From contig CM075103.1 in NCBI GenBank assembly GCA_037576195.1, positions 34,184,723 to 34,248,722 on the forward strand: DNA of 64,000 nucleotides, written 5' to 3'. Position 1 is the first letter of the stretch. Each line of letters begins with the position of its first letter. The notes below the pieces were generated by a model. It searched no databases. It was given only the letters and a program-made list of their open reading frames with translations, and was not told the DNA's origin. A program made the position numbers and the translations under genes. The DNA comes from Phytoseiulus persimilis. Taxonomy: Eukaryota; Arthropoda; Arachnida; Mesostigmata; Phytoseiidae. This document shows, in pieces, positions 53,388-63,104 of this stretch.

Positions 53388-54733
53388 AGAAAGCTCTGGA
53401 ATTCTTCGGATAGGTACCGCGGATCTGAGTCGGTATGTATTTCGTCCGCTTTGCCATATCTGGCGAATAGAGTGTCTGTCACGTTGACGACGGTTGCCGC
53501 TGTTGTGTCTCTCCTCAGCCGGTCAAGTTCGAAATAGTCTGAGAAACCGTCAACGGTCACAAGGTAATTATGGTTATTCCACACGAAAAGATCTTGATGT
53601 ATAACTTGCCACGGACGCGATGGTATCGGCTTCCCGATAAGAGGCTCGCGTTGTTGCGATGGCCGATACGTTTGACAGGTGTCACACGAGTCAGCTGTGT
53701 TTTTTATGTCGTTCTTAATGCCTGGCCAGAATAGGGAGTCTTTTGCTCGGCGGCACATTGAGTCGTATCCCAAATGCGATGCGTGAGTTTTCTTGAGGAG
53801 ATCGCTCCGGAGGACTTTCGGTATGACGACCGCCACGTCCTTGTATATGATGCCCTTCTCGTGCACGAGCTCGTCCCGTACGTTCCAGTAGCCGGAATTC
53901 CTTTTCTCCCTTTCCCGCCATCCGGTGCTGATCGCTTCAATGACTGCTTGGAGCTCCTCGTCCGCCTCGGTGGCGTTTGCGATACGTTCGAGAGTAGGAT
54001 CTGAGATTCTGGATGGATCGCAGTGCTCAATCTTCTCGATATCTATACGTCGTATCAGCTCTGGTGTATCTTCTGATTCTCTGAGAAGTGGATTTCTGCT
54101 TAGTGCGTCTGCCACAAGGTTGGTTTTGCCTTTGATGTATACGATGCGGATGTGGTACCGCTGGAGGGTCAGTCTCATTCTTTGAAGCCTCTTGGGGCAA
54201 GCGTCCAGCGGTTGGCTGAAGATAGCTTCTGACGGTTTGTGATCCGTCTGTACCGTGACGTCTGGGTTGCCGTATATGTATTTGTCGAACTTTGTGCACG
54301 TGACCAGGATCGCGAGACACTCTTTTTCGATGACTGCGTAGTTTTGCTCTGTCTTGCTGAGCGAGTGTGAGGTGTATGCGACTGGTTCCCCTTCTCGTAG
54401 GAGTACTCCTCCGAGTCCGAAGTTGCTGGCGTCTGTCTGAAGGATAATGGGTTTCGTTTGGTCGAAGTACGCTAGGGTCGGGGTTTCCGTCAGTCGCCTT
54501 TTGATCTCCTTGGACGCTCTTACCTGTTGGCTCTGCCATGCGAAATCGAACCTCTCTGTCTGACAAAGTCGTCTGAGAGGCTCCGTCAGCTCGGAGAGGT
54601 TTGGTGTGAATTGCAGCAGGTATTTCACGCATCCCAAGAAGGTTTGGATTCCTTTCACGTCGATAGGCCGTGGCATATTTCGTATAGCTTCGATCTTTCT
54701 CGGGTCGGCTCTCAGTCCTTCCTGACTGATGAT
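53388..54733 (-). pseudogene. gypsy element 3: RT thumb, RNase H and integrase, first part
   Basis: Resumes after the hAT with EGLRADPRKIEAIRNMPRP and TFLGCVKYLLQFTPNLSEL. RNase H follows (LQTDASNFGLGGVLL, VQTDHKP), then the integrase zinc region (HASHLGYDSM, CDTCQTYRPSQQ) and core (HQDLFVWNNHNYLVTVDGFS, IHTDSDPRYLSEEF). It is open throughout until the 917-bp insertion at 53376. Confidence 0.9.
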
Positions 54734-55441
54734 TAGAGATTGGATGTTCAGGCATTATGCCTAAAATGCCTGAAAGTGCCTATTACGTCGTCCATCCCAA
54801 CATTTCGCCTATTTTTGAGATTTCTCAGGCATTTTGCCTATTCTAGCTTTCCTTTCCAGTATCTGTGGTGAAAAAACGCAACATCCCCGTCAGGAGGCAG
54901 GATACGAGAATCATGCCAGAAGCAGAATAAGACCGAGACGGAATAACGATTCGAATGAATCGTAGGCTTCCAAACGTCGGCTTGGCGCAGAGCTCTAAGT
55001 AAGACTGAGCGCGGGGAATATGGGCTGCTGCATCATACTGTTCCCCTACGAGTTTGGTAGAGGGTGCGGCATGCTCACAGAGTAGGAGTCTAGGAGGCGG
55101 TACGAGTTCTTACTTCGGTGGCCTGGGTCCTCCGCCTCGTATTAATTGGTGATTCGGTGACAATCTCAACTACTCAACTTCATCATCCTCCTCCACGACG
55201 CATCGCTCCCCGGACGACATTTACGAGCTCATTCCATGTATTCGTTGGCGAGTGCACGACAAGCAAGCCGCACCCTCTGGGAAGCCATTTTGAACGTTAG
55301 CCGCGGAAACTCGAACAACGGTCAACGTTTCAAACGCTGAACTTCTGGTCAGCTCTGTGAAGTTCCTCATTTCCTCCGAAGTTCCCTCAGTGCCCCGCTC
55401 GTGGTTTCTGCACGAGCGTCTCCTCATTGTCAGATTGCGAC

Positions 55442-55516
55442 ATGTCCAACGGAGCGTCGAAATCGAGCCGAAGGCTGCAAGGCTATGTGAGGGAGTTCGG
55501 AGCAGAATCGCTCACG
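55442..55516 (+). pseudogene. hAT transposase, N-terminal 25 codons before the MULE
   Basis: The ATG at 55442 starts MSNGASKSSRRLQGYVREFG. The frame is cut after codon 25 by the MULE. The last 9 bases (TCGCTCACG) are the target duplication, three whole codons, so on removal the frame continues at 58229 without a shift. Confidence 0.8.
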
Positions 55517-58219
55517 GCGTAGCCCCACTTCCTCGAAAAGCGCTTCGCAGAGACCCATTTCGCAGAAACCCACGTCGTAGAAACCCACTTCGCAGAAACC
55601 CTTTTCGTAGGAATCCTCTTCGCTAAAACTTCTCCTTCCTCGCCGTAAGCTAACTTGGCGGGGAAGCGCCTCTCATTCATGACGAGCCGGAGCGCGCTTG
55701 ATCGGATGGCCGCTGTCCCAGCCGTCCATTCTCGCTTGATTGCTCAATTAGCCGCTGATCATTCTTGGTGCGACAAAATCCGAATGGGGGCCGCAGAGTT
55801 CCTGTTCCACTTGTCTGGGGTTGACTCACAAACCTGGCGGTCGAAAGGTCCTTTTCCCATACTGTAATTGGCAGACCATACACGGGAGCTCATGATTGCA
55901 AGGGCGGAAGCTCAGTCGAAGCTGTTCGATGGCAATCCATAAACATGGAATCGCGGACTCCGTGGAGACGTGGTCAGTTTCAATCATTCGATTCGCCCAA
56001 GATGAAATACCCTGAGGATGTTCAGATCGAATACAATCGCATGGCAAACTTGCCGTCCGATTCAGAGATATTCATTCATTCTATCCATTCTGATAACCAG
56101 TCGGCTGATGAGATGGAAGTGATCACATTTATTGCTTGATTGATGGCGGGTTTTCAGGCGATAGTAAGGATGGGGGAGGGGACATTCCCCTCGGTTGAAA
56201 CGATGACTGATTGCGTGCTACGAGCTCCATCCTACACAATCACGGAGAGGGTTCTCTTATCCCGCGTGAAGTTCACAATCCGGGAATGTTGGAGGCGACA
56301 TGATGCGTGTATGTGATGAGATCGATCTCATTCAGCTCAAGTTCGCCGACTAGAGAAATGAATCGCTCATTGAGTGCGCGGTACGTCGCGTTCACTCTCG
56401 GAAGCCGTTGTCCAGCGTCCAAGAGTAGCATCTGATTCCTGAAGGCTTCTTCCTGTGCTTTCAGATGCTTGATCATCTCGAAAAGGTTCACATGGCATTT
56501 CTTCACGATTTTGTTGAGCGCCTGATGCCACCCTTCAATATGGTTCGTCGTCCTCGCACCGAAGTTTGCATAATGATTCCACAACACACGTGGGAAAATG
56601 GTGTCATTCTCGAGCCATGTCTGAATGAAATACTCCTTGAACCTATCCAGTCTGTGGTATGCAGGGTGATCTGGACCAGGCGCATCCGCGTCGATCGCCA
56701 ACCACGCTTCATTAATGCGATTTAGGGGTACGAGGGCCAATGCGGCCATAGATCTGATTGTTCGCCTTATATCTCGTTCCCTATAATCGCTCGTGAGCCC
56801 GAATTCTTGTACCTTACGCCAGAGGGCCTGAGTGAAGTGAAAGTGGCAGCCTTTGAGCTCGGCTAGTGGGAACTCCTGTTTGATTGCTTGGAGAGCCGCT
56901 TGCTCAAAGTCGAGCTGGAATTTCGGCGGCTCAAAAACTTTACCGATTGATGCCGCGTAGGTCCTCAAAAGCGAGAACATTCGTACATAACACTCTTTGC
57001 TCTTGTTGGGTAATAGAAAGTACGCGTACGGTATCATTTGATGCTTATAGAAACCATGCAACGTGTAGAGCTGTGAGAACAACTTTGGAACGACCCTGAA
57101 AGTTCCGTCCATGTATATTGCATCGGTTTCGCACATGGCGACCATCAGTTGCACTGTACTGAAGCCTAGAATCCGCTCGTTTGCACCATCATCGAAAAGA
57201 TGGAAATCAGCTCCGTTCCGTGCCCTGGTCCACTCGCCTTCGATGACGATTTCCGAAAGCGATCGCGGAAGTTTTGGTCGCACCTTCGCTCGTGAGCGCT
57301 GGAGACCACTACGGACGGAATCGAACGATGGCAGCGAAGCCCCGACTTCTTCCGCATCGTGGTTCGCAGAGTGGCTGGTGACTGAGGTTGCCAACACGTT
57401 GGTGTAAACTTCCTTAATGCTCTTGTCCGCCCGAGCGAGAACTTCCATCTTCATCGCATTGACAGTTGAACGCTTTATGAGATCGCCATGATCTGGCGGG
57501 TGGTCGTGCACTCCACTTTTCCGAATGACCATTGGTTCCGGCGCCTAGAATAACCACTTTTTGTGATGGAAAGACAAAGTCGGCGGATACAAAGTTAGCT
57601 GTGATACAAAAGAGTATAGGGAATTCGTTGTCAGGAGTACTTACTTTGACTACGACCGCCCGCGCGGGGCATCCAGAACTCCTGAAGCGGACGCACCGAC
57701 AGTAAGATTTGCCATTCACACATTTGTCAACTTCGTACAGAAAACTTTCGATTCCGAACATGGGCTTTCCTTTAGACGAAGACAGTTCATTGATATTCAT
57801 CATGATAACTTCGAAAGCACAAAGCTGCCTCTCGATACGCCAATTTCAAACGACCCCGTAGGCTCGCCTGGGCATGTATCGTCCAGCGACATTTTTCCCC
57901 AGGATTTCCCCAGCCCCGAATCTGTGAGTAAACGTCGGATAGGGATGATAGACTCGTTGGGGTTCCCTCATGATCATCAATCAATGAGTCTGTCGAGCAA
58001 AAACAGGGCAAGGTGGAAAGGGCGGGATTCGATTGAGCGCGTCAAGGTTCGAAACTAGTGAGAGCCGCTTTCCCGGCGAATCAACCTCCGACGAGGAAGA
58101 CGAAGTTTTTGGCCGAGTGGGTTTCTGCGAAATGGGCTCCTGCAGAGTGGGTTTCTGCGAAGAGGGTTTCTGCGAAATGGGTTTCTGCGAACCGGTTTTC
58201 GACGAAGCGAGGTAGAACC
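55517..58219 (-). mobile_element. Complete MULE (Mutator-like) transposon
   Basis: 2703 bp, flanked by the 9-bp duplication TCGCTCACG (55508-55516 and 58220-58228). The ends are about 170-bp imperfect inverted repeats (55517-55690 and 58056-58219) that contain 15-16 bp tandem units like TTCGCAGAAACCCAC. One spliced transposase gene lies on the minus strand. The orientation is opposite to the host hAT. Confidence 0.93.
56273..57803 (-). CDS. MULE transposase with FLYWCH-like domain and one intron
   Basis: Exon 1 (57803-57645) has 53 codons ending CPARAVVVK. A 100-bp intron (57644-57545) has GTAAGTACT and TTATTCTAG borders, phase 0. Exon 2 (57544-56273) completes a 476-aa protein. The FLYWCH-like zinc region is split by the intron (C-x-C, C, then HDHPPDH). 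The MULE core has D199 (AIYMDGTFRVVP), D265 (QLDFEQAAL), the CHFHFTQALWRKV motif and E390 (TNHIEGWHQALN). All catalytic residues are present and both exons are free of stops, so it may be functional. Confidence 0.92.
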
Positions 58220-58228
58220 TCGCTCACG

Positions 58229-59619
58229 ACCGACGGACGGATTTTGACCTGCAAAATTTGTGAGAAGCCCATCAACGGCGAGAAGAAATATTACGTGCAA
58301 CAGCATATAGAGAGTGTTCTTCATCGGAATCGCTTGCGACGTAGAGGGAGCAGCAATCAAAGCGTTTGTCTGCCGGCAAACGTTCTGGAGCTCTCAAGCA
58401 AGGAGAAATCTTTCAGCATGGACCTCTGCCAGATGCTTGTGGAGTTCAACATACCACTGTACAAAGTGCAGCATCAGTCTCTCCAGAATTTCTTAGAGAA
58501 GTATTCCAAGCAGAAGCTCCCGGACCATACCACGCTCCGGAAAAACTGTCTCAACATGCTCTACGCTGCAACTATCCTGAGGATCCGTACCGAGGTCGGT
58601 GCGAATCGTATCTGGATATCGATGGACGAGACCCGAGACGCAAACGGCCAATACGTCGTCAACACAATAATCGGTTGTCTCTCGTCAGAAGCACCCTCTA
58701 CCCCCTTCCTGATAGTGTCAGAAATTGTGGAACGTACAAACCATGCAACGGACGCGCAAGCTTTCATGAACTCTCTCCGTGTGTTGTGGCCACAAGAGAT
58801 CTGTCATGACAAAGTTTTGCTCTTTGTTTCTGATGGGGCATCTTACATGAAAAAAGCCGAGGACGGTCTGAAGGTGCTCTTCCCAAAGATGGTTCACGTC
58901 ACTTGCTTGGCCCACGCGGTGCACCGTGTATGCGAGGAAGTCCGAATATTATTTCCTGCCGTAGACCATTTGGTCGCCAACGTGAAGAAGGTATTTCTCA
59001 AGTGCCCGTCCCGCATCCGCACTTTCCGAAGCGCAGCACCCGATCTCGCGTTGCCTCCCGAGCCCATAGTAACACGCTGGGGCACGTGGATTTCAGCAGC
59101 GCTGTACTATGCCGAAAACTTGGACGAAATTCAGCGCGTCTTCTCAGAGCTCGACGAAAATGAGGCTGCAGCTGTGAAGAAGTCGAAAGATTTGATGCTC
59201 GAGCCAAGCTTGAGATTTGATCTCGCGTTCATCGCCGCGACATTTTCCGCCATTCCGGCACTGATAGAAAAACTTGAGTGCACTAGTCAAACGCTCGGAG
59301 CGACCATCGGCATTCTCCGCGACGTGAAAAGAAAAATCGACGACGCCGAAGGTTCGATCGGGGAGCTACTCAGGAATAAGATGAGAAAAGTTCTCGATCA
59401 AAATCCCGGCTTAGAGACGTTGGCTAATATCCAGCAAGAAGATCTGGATCTATCGGTCTCGGAAATCGCATCCTTCGAGTATGCGCCGCTTGGACCGTGG
59501 ACGTCAAAAGGTCCTTCTCGAGGTATGAGTCGTTGCTCTCCGACCGCAGACACCGCTTGACGCCGGAGAACGCAAAGCTCCATATCTTACCGATGTGCAA
59601 CGTCATAGATACCGAATAA
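58229..59619 (+). pseudogene. hAT transposase (DUF659-like), main part
   Basis: A BED-type zinc finger comes first (LTCKICEKPINGEKKYYVQQ, then H). The DUF659-like core follows: LPDHTTLRKNCL, WISMDETRDANGQYVVNTII, VLLFVSDGASYMKKA and HVTCLAHAVHRVCE, then VTRWGTWISAALYY. Near 59490 one base has been lost: the frame drifts to a stop at 59560, while another frame continues with RSFSRYESLLSDRRHRLTPE, the hAT dimerisation end, to 59619. So this copy carries two breaks, the MULE and the C-terminal shift. Confidence 0.88.
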
Positions 59620-59782
59620 AGCTTCCCCACGTCATTTTCATTCTTTCCGGCGCTGTTTTTCCTCTCCTTCATTCAACTGCTGAAAATGCCTTTTTTTTGC
59701 CTATTTCAGGATATTGAGTGCCTTCTTGCCTGCCTTTTTCCCAGTTTTTTTCGTGCCTGAACATCCAATCTCTACTGATGAT

Positions 59783-60645
59783 ATGCCCCAGGAACTTGAC
59801 CTCCTTGACACCAAGTCTGAGTTTCTCCTCATTGAATTTGAGACCAACGTGGCGCGCGCGTTCGAAGAGTGCCTGGAGGTTTCGGTAGTGGTCGTCGGCT
59901 GCGTCTTCGGTTGTTTCGCCTTCGCCGTAAACGAGAGTGTCGTCGGCGACAAAGATCACTCCTCTTAGTCCGTCGTATGCTTGCATTTGCCTTTTCTGAT
60001 ACTCCTCTGGCGCGCTTGAGATACCCTGTGGAACTCTTCTGTATCGGAAGCGTCTTATGGGGGACCAGAACGTTGTTGCGTCTGCGCGGGCTTCATCGAG
60101 TTCCATTTGATAGAACCCGTCCCGAGCGTCAATCGCGGTGAATATTTTCGCTCTCTTCAGCTTGTGTAACGCCTCCTCCAGAGTTGGCATGGGGAACCGC
60201 GGTCGTTCCAGCGCCTTGTTCAGGAAGTGCGGATCCAGGCAGACGCGTAGTTTCTTCCCTTCCCGGTGAACCGGTACAATGTTGCTGACCCACTCAGTTG
60301 GGTAATCGACCTTCTCGATTATTCCTGCGCGTTCCATCTCTCGAAGGCGCTGAATGAGGGGCTCCACGATTGCTAAGGGGTTTTCCTGGGGGGTTGCTGC
60401 ACTGGTATTGCATTCGGTCTGATATAAAGTTTCACTGTTGATGGTGACTTACCGAGGCCGTTGAATATGTCCTCGTAAGCGTTTGTGAATGATTCTAGTT
60501 TCTTGTTTTGGGGCATTGATAGGAAGTTTAAGCATTCGACCTCGGTCGATACCCGGATGAGACCGAGTTCGGGGCAGGTTTGTGCAGAGAGTAGTGTGTC
60601 TACTTCGCAGTCGATAATCTGGAAGGTGAGCGTGTGACGCGCCAT
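59783..60645 (-). pseudogene. gypsy element 3 reverse transcriptase, first part
   Basis: A linker (to 60373) is followed, after a one-base loss near 60370, by the reverse transcriptase: MERAGIIEKVDYPTEWVSNI, LRVCLDPHFLNKAL, FTAIDARDGFYQMEL, RVPQGISSAPE, VADDTLVYG and VKEVKFLGHIIS. It stops at the hAT insertion. The last 8 bp are duplicated at the far side. Confidence 0.88.
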
Positions 60646-61900
60646 TGTGAATGACTGTTATCCTTGTCGATCCGAGTGTTCTTGTTACGCTGCGGTCATA
60701 CATCTTGAGGAGTGCTTTGTGTCTTTTGTCGATTCCGCTGGTGATGGTATGGTCTTTCTTCAGTTGTTCAAACTCGGACAGGCTCATCACATTGACTGTT
60801 GCTCCGGTATCCAACAGCGTCGTGAGTGTGGATGTTCTGTTCGGCGGCGATGTTTTGAGATTGAGCCTCGTGAACAGCTTCCTGGTCGGTTTGGTTCCTA
60901 TGTCCTGGGTTGCGTAGATCTGTTCCTCGTCGCTCCACTCGTCTTGGAAGTCCGGTTGGTCTTGTTCCTCGTAGAAGACGGCGTTAACTGTGATCGTGGG
61001 TCTGCAACTGTTTCTGTGTGGTCTCGCGCCGAGGTTAGGGTATCTTGAAATGGTATTGGGATGTCTCGAGCTGCTGGAGTTGATGTTCCTTGATCCGGGG
61101 TTGGAGCGCCTCGATCCGAAGTTTGGTTGATCTTTCCTACAGAATTCGCCGATGTGCCCTTTGTTGTGACATTTCTCGCATGATTTGTGGAACGCTGGGC
61201 ATGATCTGGGACCGTGTTTTTGACCACAATTGCCGCATCTTCTGGTGTTGGTGTTGAATGGGCGTTGCTGTCTCACGAAGTTGGTGTTCTCGACGGTTTG
61301 CTGTTCCTGTATGTTCTTGACCGTCTTCTCGTCGTCCTCGAACATCTCGATGATTTGTAACGCTCGATATGCGTCCATTTTCTCGTGGTCTTCTCGAAAG
61401 CAGGCTTCTTGAGCCTTAGGGTAGCTCGTACCGAGCACAAGAACGTCTCTCAGCATCTGCTTGGCTTCATCGCCGAATCCGCATTTCTTCACTTGTTTGT
61501 TCACTTTCTCGAAAAAATCTTCCGCTGTTCCTCCTAAGCTCTGTTTGGATCTGTAGAGCAGGTATCGCTGATAGATGATGTTGCTATGTGTATTGAAGCG
61601 TTTCTCCAAAACCGCGATGGTTGCCGTGAGCTGCTGGCACGCCCTCGTACCTTGTATGTCAGCGGTGTCGTTCTCAAATGTGCCAAGCTCCAAGTTGCGT
61701 ATAATCGTTCCGTTTTCCTCACCAAAGATCGCCCTGAATTTGGCTATTCGTATGTCGGGGTCTTCCCTGAACATTTTGTCCACGAGCGCGTAGTCTTTGA
61801 ATGCATCGATGAAGTCTTGCCAACGGGTTGAGTTGTCTTCTCCGCTGATCACCTTCATGGGTTTTGGCATGGGCATCCATGTGTCGCGGTTGGCCGTCAT
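60449..61900 (-). CDS. gypsy element 3 Gag and protease
   Basis: The ATG at 61900 lies 88 bp after the 5' LTR. Gag has RWQDFIDAFKDYALVDKM and IIYQRYLLYRSKQSLGGTAE, then CGNCGQKHGPRSC and CEKCHNKGHIGEFC knuckles. The protease site is LLDTGATVNVMS (canonical DTGA). A frameshift lies near 60650, after which this frame reads out of register; protease and linker continue in the frame 60645-60373. Confidence 0.85.
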   Translation of the reverse strand: MTANRDTWMPMPKPMKVISGEDNSTRWQDFIDAFKDYALVDKMFREDPDIRIAKFRAIFGEENGTIIRNLELGTFENDTADIQGTRACQQLTATIAVLEKRFNTHSNIIYQRYLLYRSKQSLGGTAEDFFEKVNKQVKKCGFGDEAKQMLRDVLVLGTSYPKAQEACFREDHEKMDAYRALQIIEMFEDDEKTVKNIQEQQTVENTNFVRQQRPFNTNTRRCGNCGQKHGPRSCPAFHKSCEKCHNKGHIGEFCRKDQPNFGSRRSNPGSRNINSSSSRHPNTISRYPNLGARPHRNSCRPTITVNAVFYEEQDQPDFQDEWSDEEQIYATQDIGTKPTRKLFTRLNLKTSPPNRTSTLTTLLDTGATVNVMSLSEFEQLKKDHTITSGIDKRHKALLKMYDRSVTRTLGSTRITVIHNGASHAHLPDYRLRSRHTTLCTNLPRTRSHPGIDRGRMLKLPINAPKQETRIIHKRLRGHIQRPR

Positions 61901-61987
61901 GCTGTCTTAGATCTTCCCCACGCACTTCCCGTCGGTAATTTTTTCACAGATCGTAGGTAATTCCAACAAGTTTCGCGAACTGCGCCG

Positions 61988-62068
61988 TGTAACGATGACT
62001 CCGTTTTAGGGAATGATGGTGATGATTCATTATTGTTGTCATGTGTCCTCTGGGCATGCTCTGCTACA
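61988..62068 (-). repeat. gypsy element 3 5' LTR (81 bp)
   Basis: Starts TGTAGCAG at 62068 and ends TCGTTACA at 61988 on the minus strand. Partner 51236-51316 ends TCGTCAAA. Confidence 0.92.
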
Positions 62069-62311
62069 CGTTCGTTGGACTGGCCAGCGCGTTCACCGGA
62101 TTGTAACCCGATCGAAAATTTGTGGAGCATTCTCGTAAGGGAAGTTTACTCAGGATATCGTCGATTCGATTCGAAGCAGCAGCTTGAATCAGCGATCCGG
62201 GCGGGCTGGGATGGAATTGAACCCTCTGTCACAGAGAATCTAACCGAAAGTATGAAAAATCGGATCTTCCTGGTGAGTAAGGAGAGGGCAATCCTATTCC
62301 TTACTGACTGA
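62069..62311 (+). pseudogene. Tc1-type transposase, 3' part
   Basis: The frame resumes with SLDWPARSPDCNPIENLWS, which carries the second D and the final E of the DD34E triad, and runs to ERAILFLTD and a stop at 62309-62311. Bases 62069-62073 (CGTTC) are the second copy of the gypsy target duplication. Confidence 0.9.
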
Positions 62312-62884
62312 CATCCCTCGGAACAGATGAGCTGCTCCAACACACTGAATTTCCTGGTTTTCTTGAGAGGTCGTATTTTTTTGACGCAGGAAAATATTAG
62401 GAATTATCAATGAAATTCCCCGAATATCCCGTTTTCGCCTCACTCGGGTCGGATGTCATAATTTTGCGGGAAGATCGCGCTATAGACGTCGTCGGAGCTT
62501 CCTCACCGTATTGTTTACATTATTCTGAAGAAATTCGGGGTGCGCTTATCATTATGAAGCGCACTGTATGACTTCCAATTGGACCGGCGAAGCCATGAGT
62601 GAGCATCGAGTCGATCGATATAGAGCCACATTACACATGAAATCGACAGATTTGCAGCATCAAATAATTGTGCGCAGATGCTATCAGCCCTGGCAGCCGA
62701 CACACGTGGTTCCTGAGCAAGATTGCCAGCTGTGAGAGCTCAAACGCAAAATTCTGCAAGATTGCCGAATCGAGACAAGACCTCAATCCTTAAGAGGGAG
62801 AGACACCGATTAGTTTCTGCCTCCAAATGGTCCAACAAGAAAGCATGACACTCTATTTGACGTCGTTCATCAGCATCCGAGCTG
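62312..62884. other. No gene recognised; flank of the Tc1 element
   Basis: A short phrase GGGGTGCGCTTAT (62538) is shared with 30635. The Tc1 terminal repeat could not be identified. Confidence 0.45.
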
Positions 62885-63022
62885 TCGCCAAGTCCCGCTC
62901 GCGAACGACCGAACGTTCCGCTCGAGTCAGTGGTGCCGTCTCTCCTCCCCGCGTCGCTTGATGTACGTGCGCTGACGCGCACTTCTCTCCCCTTACGAGC
63001 TTAAGAATCATATTCTCGAGGC
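62885..63022. repeat. Displaced segment of repeat R
   Basis: Reverse complement of about 30462-30590, including GTGCGCGTCAGCGCAC-like near-palindrome. In copy 1 this segment is internal; here it lies outside the copy. Confidence 0.85.
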
Positions 63023-63104
63023 GACTCTCGCCCCTCTCCCTCAACGCTCGAACAAGCTCGATGTCGCGGGATATCAGCGACGCCCCCGCGCTTCTGATGG
63101 CGGT

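Larger units (their letters stand above)
54734..59774 (+). mobile_element. hAT transposon, interrupted by a MULE
   Basis: Perfect 21-bp terminal inverted repeats (54734-54754 and 59754-59774, starting TAGAGATTGGATG) are flanked by the 8-bp duplication CTGATGAT (54726-54733 and 59775-59782). Both subterminal regions are rich in AGGCA/TGCCT motifs (54750-54840 and 59680-59760), as is usual for hAT transposase binding. Without the MULE it is about 2.3 kb. Confidence 0.94.
51236..62068 (-). mobile_element. Ty3/gypsy element 3 with 81-bp LTRs, complete but interrupted
   Basis: LTRs of 81 bp lie at 61988-62068 (5') and 51236-51316 (3'), about 90 percent identical. They start TGTAGCAGAGCATGCCCAG on the minus strand. 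The 5-bp duplication CGTTC flanks the element (51231-51235 and 62069-62073). A polypurine tract AAGGGGAGA abuts the 3' LTR and a primer-binding candidate CGGCGCAGTTCGCG abuts the 5' LTR. Without its two insertions (54734-59774 and 52460-53376) it would be about 4.9 kb. The VADDTLVYG catalytic box resembles K02A2.6-like or mag-type gypsies. Confidence 0.93.
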
